From positions 620,001 to 684,000 of the forward strand of contig JBBCGL010000001.1 of NCBI GenBank assembly GCA_037200385.1: a stretch of DNA of 64,000 nucleotides, in the 5' to 3' direction. Shown piece by piece: positions 17,206 through 25,709 of this stretch (positions are counted from its first letter, which is position 1; each line of letters begins with the position of its first letter). This stretch comes from Rhizomicrobium sp. GTDB lineage: Bacteria; Pseudomonadota; Alphaproteobacteria; Micropepsales; Micropepsaceae. Below the pieces are notes generated by a model that was not told the DNA's origin, ran no database searches, and saw only the letters and a list, made by a program, of their open reading frames with translations. Position numbers and translations under genes: made by a program.

Positions 17206-18312
17206 ATGCCACAACCTTGGCAGGGCAAGGGTGCGCTGATCGACGACGGTTCGCCGCCGCCGAAGCTGGACACCATACATTTCAATGCGACCAAGACTTG
17301 CAATCTCGGCTGCGCCTTTTGCTACGACAAGGCGATCCGCGGCAAGACGGAGAACCTGCCGCTCGATATTGTCGAGCAGATCGCCGCCGATGCGGCCGAA
17401 CTGGGGGCGCGACGGGTCATCCTGTCGGGCGGTGAGCCCATGGCGCGCACCGACTGGCGGGATGTGGCCAGAATTTTCGATATGCAGGGCATGGAAATAT
17501 CCCTGGCGACCAACGGTACGTTGATCACGGAATCGGTCGCGCAATTTCTTTCCGGGCTCAAGCATGTGACGCTGTCCATCTCCATCGACGGCGGGCGCGA
17601 AATCCACGATCGGTTGCGCGACCAGCAAGGCGCCTACGACCGCACGCTGAGCGGGCTCGCGCATCTGCGCGCGGCCGGCGTCGACTTCGATATGAACGCG
17701 ACGATCTTCAAGGCCAATCTGGCGGACGTCCCGCAATTGACGAAGATTTCGCGGGATTTCGACAGCAATATGCGGTTCTCGCTGCTGCATCCCAATGGCC
17801 GCGGCGAAACGATGGCCGCCAAGGAATTGTCGGCGGAGCAGATTTTCGAGCTGCGCGAATACTGCCACACGATGCGCAAGCTCGGCGTGAAGGTGTTCAT
17901 CAACCTTCCGCCGCTGCTGCAGTATCTCGATGAGATCATTCCCGCCCGCGGTGCGGCCTGCGGCTGGGCGGTGAACTTCTGCGGCGTGCTATCGAATGGC
18001 GATGTCACGATCTGCGGCGTGGCGAGCGACGAGCCGGATCTCGTCGCCGGCAACGTCAAGCAGACGCGGTTCCGCGACATCTGGAGCATGTCGCCGCTCT
18101 TTCGCCACACGCGCGCGCTCGACACGCGCAAGATCGAGGGAATTTGCGGACGCTGTCCGTTCAACACGTTTTGCGGTGGGGCCTGCCGGTTGTCGGCGTT
18201 CCGCGAGCACGACGACTTCCTCGCGCCTTATGCGCTCTGCCAGAAGTTCTACGACGAGGGATACATTCCGGAAGGCATTCTGGACAGCCAACCGGCTGTC
18301 GCACCGCACTGA
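17206..18312 (+). CDS. Radical SAM/SPASM maturase
   Basis: A 368-residue enzyme. The radical SAM 4Fe-4S site is C32-x3-C36-x2-C39 (KTCNLGCAFCY), with the SAM-binding GGEP at 75-78. The C-terminal SPASM domain has C252 and C259, C270 (NGDVTIC), then C314-x2-C317-x5-C323-x3-C327 (CGRCPFNTFCGGAC) and C345, enough ligands for two auxiliary clusters. SPASM proteins beside short Cys-rich peptides usually install thioether or C-C cross-links or epimerise residues. No separate RiPP recognition domain is obvious, and no peptidase or exporter gene adjoins. ATG at 17206 follows GGTTAGG; the open frame upstream overlaps the precursor and is not the start. The stop lies 4 nt from the convergent atpF stop. 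Confidence 0.9.
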   Translation: MPQPWQGKGALIDDGSPPPKLDTIHFNATKTCNLGCAFCYDKAIRGKTENLPLDIVEQIAADAAELGARRVILSGGEPMARTDWRDVARIFDMQGMEISLATNGTLITESVAQFLSGLKHVTLSISIDGGREIHDRLRDQQGAYDRTLSGLAHLRAAGVDFDMNATIFKANLADVPQLTKISRDFDSNMRFSLLHPNGRGETMAAKELSAEQIFELREYCHTMRKLGVKVFINLPPLLQYLDEIIPARGAACGWAVNFCGVLSNGDVTICGVASDEPDLVAGNVKQTRFRDIWSMSPLFRHTRALDTRKIEGICGRCPFNTFCGGACRLSAFREHDDFLAPYALCQKFYDEGYIPEGILDSQPAVAPH

Positions 18313-18316
18313 GCGC

Positions 18317-18808
18317 TCAACCGAGATTGGTACGGATTTCCCGCAGGCTCGATTCGACGAATGCGGCTTGGCGTTGCTCGTCCATCCGCGCGGCGATCAG
18401 CTTCTCCGCGGCGGCGGCGGCGGCGTCGGCCGCCAGGGTGCGGATCTCGGCGAGCGCGGCGGCTTCGGCCTGGGCGATCTTGCTCTGCGCCTGGGCGGCG
18501 CGGCGCTCGATCTGCAGGCTCAGCGCGGCGCGGGCGTCGGCGGCGAAGCGGTCGGCCTCGGCGCGGGCCTCGGTCACGATGGCCTCGGCCTCACGCTCGG
18601 CGCTGGCGGCGCGGGCCTGGAAGCCGGCGAGCATCGCCTGCGCTTCTTCCCGCAGGCGGCGGGCTTCGTCGAGCTCGGCCTTGATGCCGGCGGCGCGGCT
18701 GTCGAGCTGGCCGGCGACCATCTTGGGCACGCGGACATAGAGCAGCAGGGCGATCACCAGCACGAAGCCGACGGCGACCCACAGCTCCGGTTCTTTGAGG
18801 ATGTCCAT
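18317..18808 (-). CDS. atpF: F0F1 ATP synthase subunit b
   Basis: A 163-residue peripheral-stalk subunit. One N-terminal membrane helix (VAVGFVLVIALLLYV) is followed by a long Ala/Glu/Arg-rich coiled coil that reaches the F1 head. It is the last gene of the F0 operon, 3 nt after the b' gene. The length is normal. The stop almost touches that of the convergent radical SAM gene, with no visible terminator between. Confidence 0.95.
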   Translation of the reverse strand: MDILKEPELWVAVGFVLVIALLLYVRVPKMVAGQLDSRAAGIKAELDEARRLREEAQAMLAGFQARAASAEREAEAIVTEARAEADRFAADARAALSLQIERRAAQAQSKIAQAEAAALAEIRTLAADAAAAAAEKLIAARMDEQRQAAFVESSLREIRTNLG

Positions 18809-18811
18809 CGG

Positions 18812-19363
18812 TCAGGCTCCGGTTGCGGCGCGCACGGCGGCGGCGGCTTCGTCGGCCGGGACGGTCTCGCCGGTGAGGTGGACGACGATCTGGATCGCCG
18901 CCTCCTCGGCCGCCTTGACGACCTGAACCCGCGCGGCGCCGCGCGAGGCGGCGATGCGGGCTTCGGCCTGGGCGATCTCGCCCTGGGCCTTGGCGTCCGC
19001 CGCCGCCTTCTCGCGGTCGATCTCGCCGCCGATCGTCTTGCGGTTGCTGTCCGCCAGCGAGAGGGCGCGGGCCCGGGCGCCGGCGAGCGCGGTCTGGTAG
19101 GCCACGGACGCCGCCTCGGCATCGCCGCGGTGCTTCTGCGCCTCGGCGAGGTCGCGGTTGATCTGGCCGCGCCGCGTGGTGATGACGCCGGCGATGCGCG
19201 GCCCGGCCACGCGCCACAGCACGACGAACAGGAACGCGAAGGTGATCACGAGCCAGAAGATCTGGCTCGGGAACGTCGAGGTGTCGAACGGGGGAAAGCC
19301 CCCCGTCTCCTTCGCGCCCGGCGCGTGCTGCGTCGTGGCGGTCGTGCTGTCGGCGGCGGCCAT
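18812..19363 (-). CDS. atpG: F0F1 ATP synthase subunit b' (second b-type subunit)
   Basis: A 183-residue b-type subunit. A polar, Ala/Thr-rich N-terminus is followed by the conserved FPPFDTSTFPSQIFWLVITF membrane-entry segment typical of b' and then a coiled coil. Presence of distinct b and b' genes is characteristic of alphaproteobacteria and photosynthetic lineages; they form a heterodimeric stalk. The ATG at 19363 lies 5 nt after the atpE stop. Naming of b' varies (atpG or atpF2). Confidence 0.93.
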   Translation of the reverse strand: MAAADSTTATTQHAPGAKETGGFPPFDTSTFPSQIFWLVITFAFLFVVLWRVAGPRIAGVITTRRGQINRDLAEAQKHRGDAEAASVAYQTALAGARARALSLADSNRKTIGGEIDREKAAADAKAQGEIAQAEARIAASRGAARVQVVKAAEEAAIQIVVHLTGETVPADEAAAAVRAATGA

Positions 19364-19368
19364 CGGGC

Positions 19369-19593
19369 TTACTTGAAGAGGATGATGAGCGCGATCACGA
19401 GACCGAACAGGCCGGTCGCCTCGCACAGCGCGAAGCCGAGCAGCAGGTTCGTGGTCTGGGTCGCGGCGGCGCCCGGATTGCGCAGCGCGCCCGAGAGGTA
19501 GCTGCCGAACACGTTGCCGATGCCGATGCCGGCGCCGACGAGCGCGATGCAGGCCAGGCCCGCGCCGATCATCTGTGCTGCTTGAACGCTCAT
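19369..19593 (-). CDS. atpE: F0F1 ATP synthase subunit c
   Basis: A 74-residue hairpin proteolipid forming the rotor ring. Helix 1 holds the packing motif GAGIGIGNVFGSYL, the loop is ALRNPGAAATQ, and helix 2 has the ion-binding Glu58 in LLGFALCEATGLFG. There is no Na+-type ligand set, so proton coupling is expected. ATG at 19593, 20 nt after atpB. Confidence 0.96.
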   Translation of the reverse strand: MSVQAAQMIGAGLACIALVGAGIGIGNVFGSYLSGALRNPGAAATQTTNLLLGFALCEATGLFGLVIALIILFK

Positions 19594-19613
19594 GATGGTA
19601 TCCCTTCTGGTGT

Positions 19614-20375
19614 CTAGTGATGGTCGTGGAGGTGGAGAGCTTCGTTCAGATAGATGCAGGTGAGGATCGCGAACACATAGGCCTGCAGGAACGCGACAAG
19701 CAGCTCGAGCAGCATGATGGCCACGATCAGCGCCATCGGCGCGATGGAGAGCAGCGAGAGCGCGCCGCCGGCGCCGCCCAGCAGGATCACGAAGCCCGCG
19801 AACACCGCGAGCAGGGTGTGGCCGGCCAGCATGTTGGCGAACAGACGCACCGAGAGGCTGATGGGGCGGGTGAGGAAGGAGATCACCTCGATCGGCACCA
19901 GCAGGAGGAGGAGCGCGAAGGGCGCCTTGGGCACGAACAGCTTGAGGAAGCCGAGGCCGTGACGGGCGAAGCCGGTCACCACGACCATCAGGATCACCAG
20001 CGAGGCGAGGGTCAGGGTGACCGCGATCTGGCTGGTGACGGTGAAGGTGAACGGGATCATCCCGAAGAAGTTGCTGAACAGCACGAAGATGAAGAGGGTG
20101 AAGACGAAGGGGAAGAATTTCAGCCCGTCTTCGCCGGTCGCCGTGTTGATCATGTTGGCGACGAACTCGTAGGACATCTCCGCCATCGATTGCGCGCGCG
20201 ACGGCACCAGCGCGCCCTTCGACATCGCGAGCGTGAGGAACGCCGACGCGGCCAGCACGACGACGATCATGAACAGCGCCTGGTTGGTGAAGAAGATCGG
20301 ATGGCCGGCGATGCTGAAGAGCGGATGCTCCAGCAGCGGCTTCACCTCGAACTGCTCCATGGGGTTCATGGCCAC
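19614..20375 (-). CDS. atpB: F0F1 ATP synthase subunit a
   Basis: A 253-residue membrane stator subunit forming the proton half-channels. The essential Arg is in ISLSVRLFANMLAGH, and the C-terminal helix LLELLVAFLQAYVFAIL is conserved. GTG at 20375 is preferred: it gives MAMNPMEQFE, like other alphaproteobacterial starts, and has AGGAG 8 nt upstream; the ATG two codons later is too far. Begins 2 nt after the atpI stop. Confidence 0.95.
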   Translation of the reverse strand: MAMNPMEQFEVKPLLEHPLFSIAGHPIFFTNQALFMIVVVLAASAFLTLAMSKGALVPSRAQSMAEMSYEFVANMINTATGEDGLKFFPFVFTLFIFVLFSNFFGMIPFTFTVTSQIAVTLTLASLVILMVVVTGFARHGLGFLKLFVPKAPFALLLLLVPIEVISFLTRPISLSVRLFANMLAGHTLLAVFAGFVILLGGAGGALSLLSIAPMALIVAIMLLELLVAFLQAYVFAILTCIYLNEALHLHDHH

Positions 20376-20377
20376 GG

Positions 20378-20722
20378 TCAACGCTCCTCGCCGTCCTTCG
20401 CCGACGGCGCGGAACCCGCGATGTCGGCATTGATCTCGTTTGCGGCGCGCAGCACGCCGCGGATTCCCGCCGCCGCGCCCAGCACGACCAGCACGATGAG
20501 GAAGACCGGCTTGGTGTGGACACCGAAATGCCCGAACGTCCAGTCGATGCCCCATCCCAGTGCGCCGCCCACCAGCAGCGCCGCCACGAGCTCCGTCGCG
20601 AAACGGAAGGCGATGCCCATCTGCGTCGGCGGCGGGCGCGTGGCGCCCGTCGCATGCTTCGCCTGGGCTTCATCGAGCCGCTTGCCCAACTCGCGCAGCT
20701 TTCCTGGGTCCTGAGCGGCCAC
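20378..20722 (-). CDS. atpI: AtpI/AtpZ-like F0F1 assembly protein
   Basis: A 114-residue protein with two membrane helices (ELVAALLVGGALGWGIDW and KPVFLIVLVVLGAAAGIRG) and a charged N-terminus. First gene of the F0 operon, as in other alphaproteobacteria; homologues aid c-ring assembly. GTG at 20722 is chosen because GGGAG lies 7 nt upstream; a TTG two codons earlier would be too close to it. Confidence 0.87.
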   Translation of the reverse strand: MAAQDPGKLRELGKRLDEAQAKHATGATRPPPTQMGIAFRFATELVAALLVGGALGWGIDWTFGHFGVHTKPVFLIVLVVLGAAAGIRGVLRAANEINADIAGSAPSAKDGEER

Positions 20723-20791
20723 GCCCAAACTCCCGTTCTGTGCCGAAATTCCGCGCGAAACCGGCCTTCGCGGCTCCCCGAAGGCGGGCGG

Positions 20792-20820
20792 AACATAGGG
20801 TTGGGTCCGGAAGGTGTCAA
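20792..20820 (-). promoter_or_regulatory. Strong sigma-70-type promoter of the F0 operon
   Basis: Minus strand: TTGACA (complement of 20815-20820), a 17-bp spacer and TATGTT (complement of 20792-20797). The -35 is perfect and the -10 matches 4 of 6. It lies about 70 bp before atpI, with a CCTTCG...CGAAGG leader hairpin between. Confidence 0.7.
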
Positions 20821-20896
20821 TAACGCAAGAAACGCATTAAACGGTTGGTTCCAAAGGGCGATTTCGAGGCGCGGCGATATGCGCGCAAGTATCTGC

Positions 20897-21229
20897 TCAG
20901 GACAATTCGACCAGACGAATCCCGGTTTCGAAATGCGCCAAAATCTCGGCGAGCGATTCTTCAAACCGGCGCAGCAGAAGACTGTTTGCGCAATTGCCCA
21001 ATCGCACCAGGACGATGCGCGGCCCAGGCAATGAGGCGTGAAGTTCGATGAAATCCTGATCCTTTGTGATGATGATGGCGCTGTTTTCGATCGCATAGCG
21101 GCAAATCTCAGGGTCGGATGCCGTCCCGAAATTCAGATCGATGGCGTGGACGGCATTGTGCCCTTTTGCTCGCAGCAGCTTGGCCAGTTGCGGCGGAATG
21201 TGGACGTCGCAGATGAATGCGGCGCCCAT
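20897..21229 (-). CDS. DUF5615 PIN-like protein (putative toxin)
   Basis: A 110-residue PIN-like protein. FICDVHIPPQLAKLLRAKGH, then SDPEICRYAIENSAIIITKDQDF carries the acidic residues of the DUF5615/Mut7-C-like fold (D8, D39, E41, D57 and D59 region). Such proteins occur as putative ribonuclease toxins with DUF433 partners, as here: the partner is 6 nt upstream. Toxin activity of this class is largely inferred from genomic pairing. Confidence 0.85.
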   Translation of the reverse strand: MGAAFICDVHIPPQLAKLLRAKGHNAVHAIDLNFGTASDPEICRYAIENSAIIITKDQDFIELHASLPGPRIVLVRLGNCANSLLLRRFEESLAEILAHFETGIRLVELS

Positions 21230-21235
21230 TGCCGA

Positions 21236-21469
21236 TTATTCGGCGGCTTTGATGATCGGATGATCAAGCACCGCTGCGGCGTATGTGATGGCCGCCCGGA
21301 TGTCGTCCGCTTCGAGAAAATCGAAATCGACAAGAATCTCTTCCGCGGTCATCCCGCCGGCGAGCATCTGTAAGATGTCGACCACACGCATGCGCATGCC
21401 GCGAATGCACGGGTGACCGTGGCACTGGTCGGCGCGGATGGTGATGCGCTTCAGAAGGTCTTCCGCCAT
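21236..21469 (-). CDS. DUF433 protein (putative antitoxin)
   Basis: A 77-residue protein with the DUF433 core: ITIRADQCHGHPCIRGMRMR, then VVDILQMLAGGMTAEEILVD and a helix-turn-helix-like FLEADDIRAAITYAA. The HPCIRG motif is diagnostic. First gene of the pair with the DUF5615 protein, and likely to bind DNA and repress the pair. The module sits between the F0 operon and smc. Confidence 0.88.
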   Translation of the reverse strand: MAEDLLKRITIRADQCHGHPCIRGMRMRVVDILQMLAGGMTAEEILVDFDFLEADDIRAAITYAAAVLDHPIIKAAE

Positions 21470-21501
21470 ACGGTCATTCTACCGCATTTTAGGCGTCCGG
21501 A

Positions 21502-24500
21502 CTACTCCGCGGCGACCTTCTCGGCTTCCGCCAGCGTCACCGAGACCAGCTGGCTGACGCCCCGCTCGGCCATTGTGACGCCGAACAGGCGGTGCATGCG
21601 GCTCATGGTCAGCGCGTGGTGGGTGATCACCAGGAAGCGCGTGTCGGTGAGGCGGGTCATCTCGTCGAGCAGGTTGCAGAAGCGCTCGACATTGGCGTCG
21701 TCGAGCGGCGCGTCGACCTCGTCCAGCACGCAGACCGGCGCCGGGTTCACAAGGAACACGGCGAAGATCAGCGCCATCGCGGTCAGCGCCTGCTCGCCGC
21801 CCGAGAGCAGGGCGAGGGATTGCAGCCGCTTGCCCGGCGGGCGGGCGAAGATCTCGAGGCCGGCTTCCAGCGGGTCTTCCGACTCGGTCAGCGTGAGCTT
21901 GGCTTCGCCGCCTTCGAACAGCTTGCCGAACAGGGTCTGGAAATTGGCGTTCACCTTCTCGAAGGAGGCGAGCAGGCGCTCGCGGCCTTCCTTGTTGAGG
22001 CTGGTGATGCCGCGGCGCAGCCGCTCGATCGCGCCGACCAGGTCGTCGCGGTCGGTGGTGAGGGTCAGCAGGCGCGCCTCGTGCTCGGCCGCTTCTTCCT
22101 CGGCGCGCAGGTTCACGCCGCCGAGCTGCTCGCGCTCCTGCTTGAGCTTCTCGACACGCTTGTCGGCCTGCTCGATGGGCGGCAGCTCTTCGCCCTCCTT
22201 GATCTCGGCACGCTCGGGCAGGTCTTCCGGCGTCGCTTCGAGCTCGTCGCGGATGCGGTCGCGCAGCTCGGTGATCCGCCCGGTCGCCGCTTCCAGCAGC
22301 GCCTGGGTGCGGGCGCGTTCCTCGCGCGCGGCACTGAGCGCCGCATCGGCGGCCTTGGCCGTCTTGTCGGCGTCGGCGAGCAGGGTCTCCGCCGTCGCGC
22401 GCGCATCGGCGGCCTGCTGGCGCGCGGTGTCGGCTTCGGCGATGGCATCAAGCAGCGCGCCGCGCTTCTGCGCGATCTGTTCGGGCACCGCCTCGGCGGC
22501 GGCAAGCTCGACGCTCAAGGCTTCGTGGCGGCCTTCCAGCTCTTCGATATGCGCGGTGGCGGCGGCGCGGCGCTCTTCCCAGCGGGTGCGCTCGTCGGCG
22601 ATGGCGACGAGGCGGCGGGCGCGGGCCTCGCCTTCGCGCTTGAGGCCGTCGAGCGTGGCGCGCGCTTCGGAATAGGCGGTGCGCGCCTCGGCGGTGCGGG
22701 CGCGGGCGGTGGCGCCGTCATTGGTGAGGGCCACGCCGTCGCCGAGCTGTTCGAGCTCGGCTTCGGCGCCGCGGCGCGACTCGTTGGCGGCATCGACGCT
22801 CAGCGCCAGGCGGCGGATCTCGGCCTCGAGCGAAGCGAGCTGCGAGGCGCGTTCGGCGGCGGCACGGGCCGCCTTGGTCGCGAAATCCTGCGCGGCGATC
22901 AGGGCCTGGCTGGTGTTGCGCTGCTCGGTCTCGGCGGCGCGTTCGGATTCGCGGGCGGCGAGGGCGGCATCCTTGGCGGCGGTCCAGGTCGCGAAGACCT
23001 CGGCGCGCTGGGCCTTGGCGGTCTCGATCTCGCTGTCGAGCGCGGCGAGGCGGTTCTTCTGCGACAGGCGGATCGCGGCGGGCGAGGGCGCGTCGGCGGA
23101 GGCGGAATAGCCGTCCCAACGCCACAGATCGCCGCGCGGCGAGACCAGGCGCTGGCCGGGCTTCAGCGACGGCTGCAGCAGCTTGCCCTGGTCGGGGAAG
23201 ACGATGCCGGTCATGGAGAGGCGGCGCGCGAGGGCGGCGGGCGCCTGGACGAAATCGGCGAGGGGGCGGGCGCCTTCGGGCAGCGGTGCGCTTTCGTCGA
23301 AGGCGCCGAGATCGCGCCAGTGATGCGGCGAGGCTTCGTCGAGCGGCGCTTCGAGATCGTCGCCCAGCGCGGCGGCGAGCGCGGCTTCGTAGCCGGGCTG
23401 CACCGTGATCGCATCGACCAGCGGCGGGAAGAGATCGTGGCCGTCGGGACGCAGCAGGTCGCCGAGCGCCTTGGCCTCGGCGGAGAGACGCTGCCATTCG
23501 CGCTCCGCCGCTTCGAGCGGTGTGCGCGTCTCGGATTCCTGGCGCTGTGCTTCGGACAGTGCGTCACGCGCGGCCGCTGCGGCCGTGCGAGCGGTTTCGG
23601 TGAGCGCGCGGGCGCGTTCGGCGGCCTCTTCGGCCTCGCGCACGTCGGGCGCCTGGGCGGCGGCTTCCATCGCGGTGTTGAGGCGGGCTTGCGCCTGATC
23701 GAGCTGCGCGGCGCTGGTCTCGGCAAGGGCGGCGGCGAGCTGGCGCGAGCGCTCGGCGCTGGTCTTGCGCGCGTTCCAATCGGCGAGCTCGGCGGTGAGA
23801 CGCTCTAGCGTGCGTTCGGCTTCGGCGCGGGCTTCGTTGAGGCTCGCGGCGAGCGCGTCGGCTTCGGCCAGCTCGTCGGTCGAGCGCGCGATGGCGGCCT
23901 CGAGACCCTCGGCCTCTTCGCCCAGCGTGGCGAGCGCGGCCTGGGCGTCGTTGTCGAGGGCGCGATCGCGCGCGATGTCCTGCTCGGTCTGGCCGATGCG
24001 CTGGCGCAGGCGCTGCGCGGTCTCGCGGGCGCGGGCCTCCTCGGCATCGAGTTGCTCGCGCGCAACAGTCAGACGATGCAGCGCGGCGTTGCGGGCGGCT
24101 TCGGCCTCGCGCAGCGGCGGCACTTCGCTGGCGGCATTGGCCTGCACGGTCGAGGCCTCGGCAGCCAGCGCGGTGCAGCTTTCGACCGCGGCGAGGGCCG
24201 CGGCGAGCTCTTCCTCCGCCGCGCGCAGCCGGAGTTCGGCGGCGGTCCAGCGCAGGTGGTGCGCCAGCGCCTCGGCTTTGCGGATGTGGCCGGAGAGGTT
24301 GCGGTAGCGCGAGGCCTGCCGCGCCTGGCGCTTGAGGCTGGCGAGCTGGCCTTCGACTTCGTGGATCACATCCTCGAGCCGGCTCATATTGGCCTCGGCG
24401 GCGCGCAGCCGCAGCTCCGCTTCGTGGCGGCGCTGATGCAGGCCGGAGATGCCGGCGGCTTCTTCGAGGATGGCGCGGCGCGCCAGCGGCTTCTGGCTGA

Positions 24501-24957
24501 TCAGCAGGCCGATCTGGCCCTGGCGCACGAAGGCGGTGGAGCTCGCGCCCGACGACGCGTCGGCGAAGAACAGCTGCACGTCCTTCTGGCGCACGTCGCG
24601 GCCGTTGATGCGATAGACCGAGCCCGCTTCGCGCTCGATGCGGCGGCTCACTTCGATCGTGTCGTACTCATTCCACGCGCCGGTGGCGTTGCGTTCGGTG
24701 TTGTCGACGAACAGCGTGACCTCGGCCATGTTGCGGGCCGGACGGCCGCCGGAGCCGGCGAAGATCACGTCGTCCATCTCGCCGCCGCGCAGCGACGAGG
24801 GGCGCGTCTCGCCCATCACCCAGCGCAGCGCGTCGAACAGGTTCGACTTGCCGCAGCCATTGGGCCCGACCACAGAGGTCAGGCCGGGTTCGATGAAGAG
24901 CTCGGTCGGCTCGACGAAGGACTTGAAACCGGAAAGCCTGAGCCTGGTGAACTTCAA
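21502..24957 (-). CDS. smc: Chromosome segregation protein SMC
   Basis: An 1151-residue SMC ATPase. Walker A is GPNGCGKSNL at 31-40, followed by an N-terminal head ending near residue 165. Two long coiled coils flank the hinge (about residues 500-630, with LGDDLEAPLD and a later GRDLWRWDG-like end). The C-terminal head has LLSGGEQALTAMALIFAVF (signature) and VCVLDEVDAPLDD (Walker B). It compacts and orients the chromosome with ScpA/B. The coding strand is unusually Ala/Glu/Arg-rich, as expected for coiled coil. ATG at 24957. Length normal. Confidence 0.97.
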   Translation of the reverse strand: MKFTRLRLSGFKSFVEPTELFIEPGLTSVVGPNGCGKSNLFDALRWVMGETRPSSLRGGEMDDVIFAGSGGRPARNMAEVTLFVDNTERNATGAWNEYDTIEVSRRIEREAGSVYRINGRDVRQKDVQLFFADASSGASSTAFVRQGQIGLLISQKPLARRAILEEAAGISGLHQRRHEAELRLRAAEANMSRLEDVIHEVEGQLASLKRQARQASRYRNLSGHIRKAEALAHHLRWTAAELRLRAAEEELAAALAAVESCTALAAEASTVQANAASEVPPLREAEAARNAALHRLTVAREQLDAEEARARETAQRLRQRIGQTEQDIARDRALDNDAQAALATLGEEAEGLEAAIARSTDELAEADALAASLNEARAEAERTLERLTAELADWNARKTSAERSRQLAAALAETSAAQLDQAQARLNTAMEAAAQAPDVREAEEAAERARALTETARTAAAAARDALSEAQRQESETRTPLEAAEREWQRLSAEAKALGDLLRPDGHDLFPPLVDAITVQPGYEAALAAALGDDLEAPLDEASPHHWRDLGAFDESAPLPEGARPLADFVQAPAALARRLSMTGIVFPDQGKLLQPSLKPGQRLVSPRGDLWRWDGYSASADAPSPAAIRLSQKNRLAALDSEIETAKAQRAEVFATWTAAKDAALAARESERAAETEQRNTSQALIAAQDFATKAARAAAERASQLASLEAEIRRLALSVDAANESRRGAEAELEQLGDGVALTNDGATARARTAEARTAYSEARATLDGLKREGEARARRLVAIADERTRWEERRAAATAHIEELEGRHEALSVELAAAEAVPEQIAQKRGALLDAIAEADTARQQAADARATAETLLADADKTAKAADAALSAAREERARTQALLEAATGRITELRDRIRDELEATPEDLPERAEIKEGEELPPIEQADKRVEKLKQEREQLGGVNLRAEEEAAEHEARLLTLTTDRDDLVGAIERLRRGITSLNKEGRERLLASFEKVNANFQTLFGKLFEGGEAKLTLTESEDPLEAGLEIFARPPGKRLQSLALLSGGEQALTAMALIFAVFLVNPAPVCVLDEVDAPLDDANVERFCNLLDEMTRLTDTRFLVITHHALTMSRMHRLFGVTMAERGVSQLVSVTLAEAEKVAAE

Positions 24958-24990
24958 CTGGGATGCGCCGTCCTACGCTGATGGCTGGCG

Positions 24991-25656
24991 CTACTTCTTC
25001 GCCAGCAGTGAATCCAACTTCGCCTTCACGTCCGCCCAGGGCGCGCCGGGAGTCTGAACTTCGCCGTTGATGACGAAGGTCGGCGTGCCGCTGATACCGA
25101 ACCGCGTCTGGGCCTCCTGTGCGACGGCCATGACCCGGGCATTCTTGTCCTTGTCCTTCATGCACGCTTCGGCCTGGTCGCCGCTCATGCCCGCGATACG
25201 GGCCTGGGCCACGAGTCCGGCCTCGGGGTCGGTGATTCCGTACTCCGGGTCCCAGTTCTTCTGATTCCGGTAGAGCTGGTCAATGAATGCGAAATAGTTA
25301 TCCGCAGGCAAACAGCGGGCGAGCGACTCGGCCGCGATGTCCTGCTGGCCGATCGGGAAGACGCGGAAGATGTAAAACACCTTGCCGGTGTCGATATAGC
25401 GGGCTTTCAGCTCGGGAATGCCCTCTTCGTTGAAGCGCGCGCAGTGCGGGCACATCGGTGCGGCATATTCGATGGCGACGATGGGGGCCTTGGGATTGCC
25501 CAGCGTGCGCTCGTCCGCGGCCAGGGCGTTGGCGCCGGGCGCGCTGGCGGTCGGCGAGATGTCGGCGGTCGGGCTGTTCATGACGTACCAGGCCGCGCCG
25601 CCCAGAATCACGAGGGCGACGACAAGAATGCCGAGAAGAAGCTGATTGCGACTCAC
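24991..25656 (-). CDS. Membrane-anchored DsbA-like thioredoxin-fold protein
   Basis: A 221-residue thiol oxidoreductase of the Thioredoxin_4/DsbA group. An N-terminal anchor (LLLGILVVALVILGGAAWYV, residues 6-25) places the domain in the periplasm. The redox site is C-P-H-C in EYAAPMCPHCARF, and the cis-Pro loop is ISGTPTFVING. GTG at 25656 follows GGAG at 7 nt and gives the anchor directly at the N-terminus. Alphaproteobacteria often have several such proteins, and the partner is not indicated. Lies between DciA-like gene and smc, all co-directional. Confidence 0.9.
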   Translation of the reverse strand: MSRNQLLLGILVVALVILGGAAWYVMNSPTADISPTASAPGANALAADERTLGNPKAPIVAIEYAAPMCPHCARFNEEGIPELKARYIDTGKVFYIFRVFPIGQQDIAAESLARCLPADNYFAFIDQLYRNQKNWDPEYGITDPEAGLVAQARIAGMSGDQAEACMKDKDKNARVMAVAQEAQTRFGISGTPTFVINGEVQTPGAPWADVKAKLDSLLAKK

Positions 25657-25709
25657 TGGAAGTCTCCGCGTCTGAAGCGCCTTGCTTTTGGCAGAGGCGG
25701 GGCTTGGGT

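Noticed and set aside
21592-23808. Plus-strand frame of 738 codons opposite smc
   Set aside because: Reverse-complement shadow of an Ala/Glu/Arg coiled coil; no start signal or domain.
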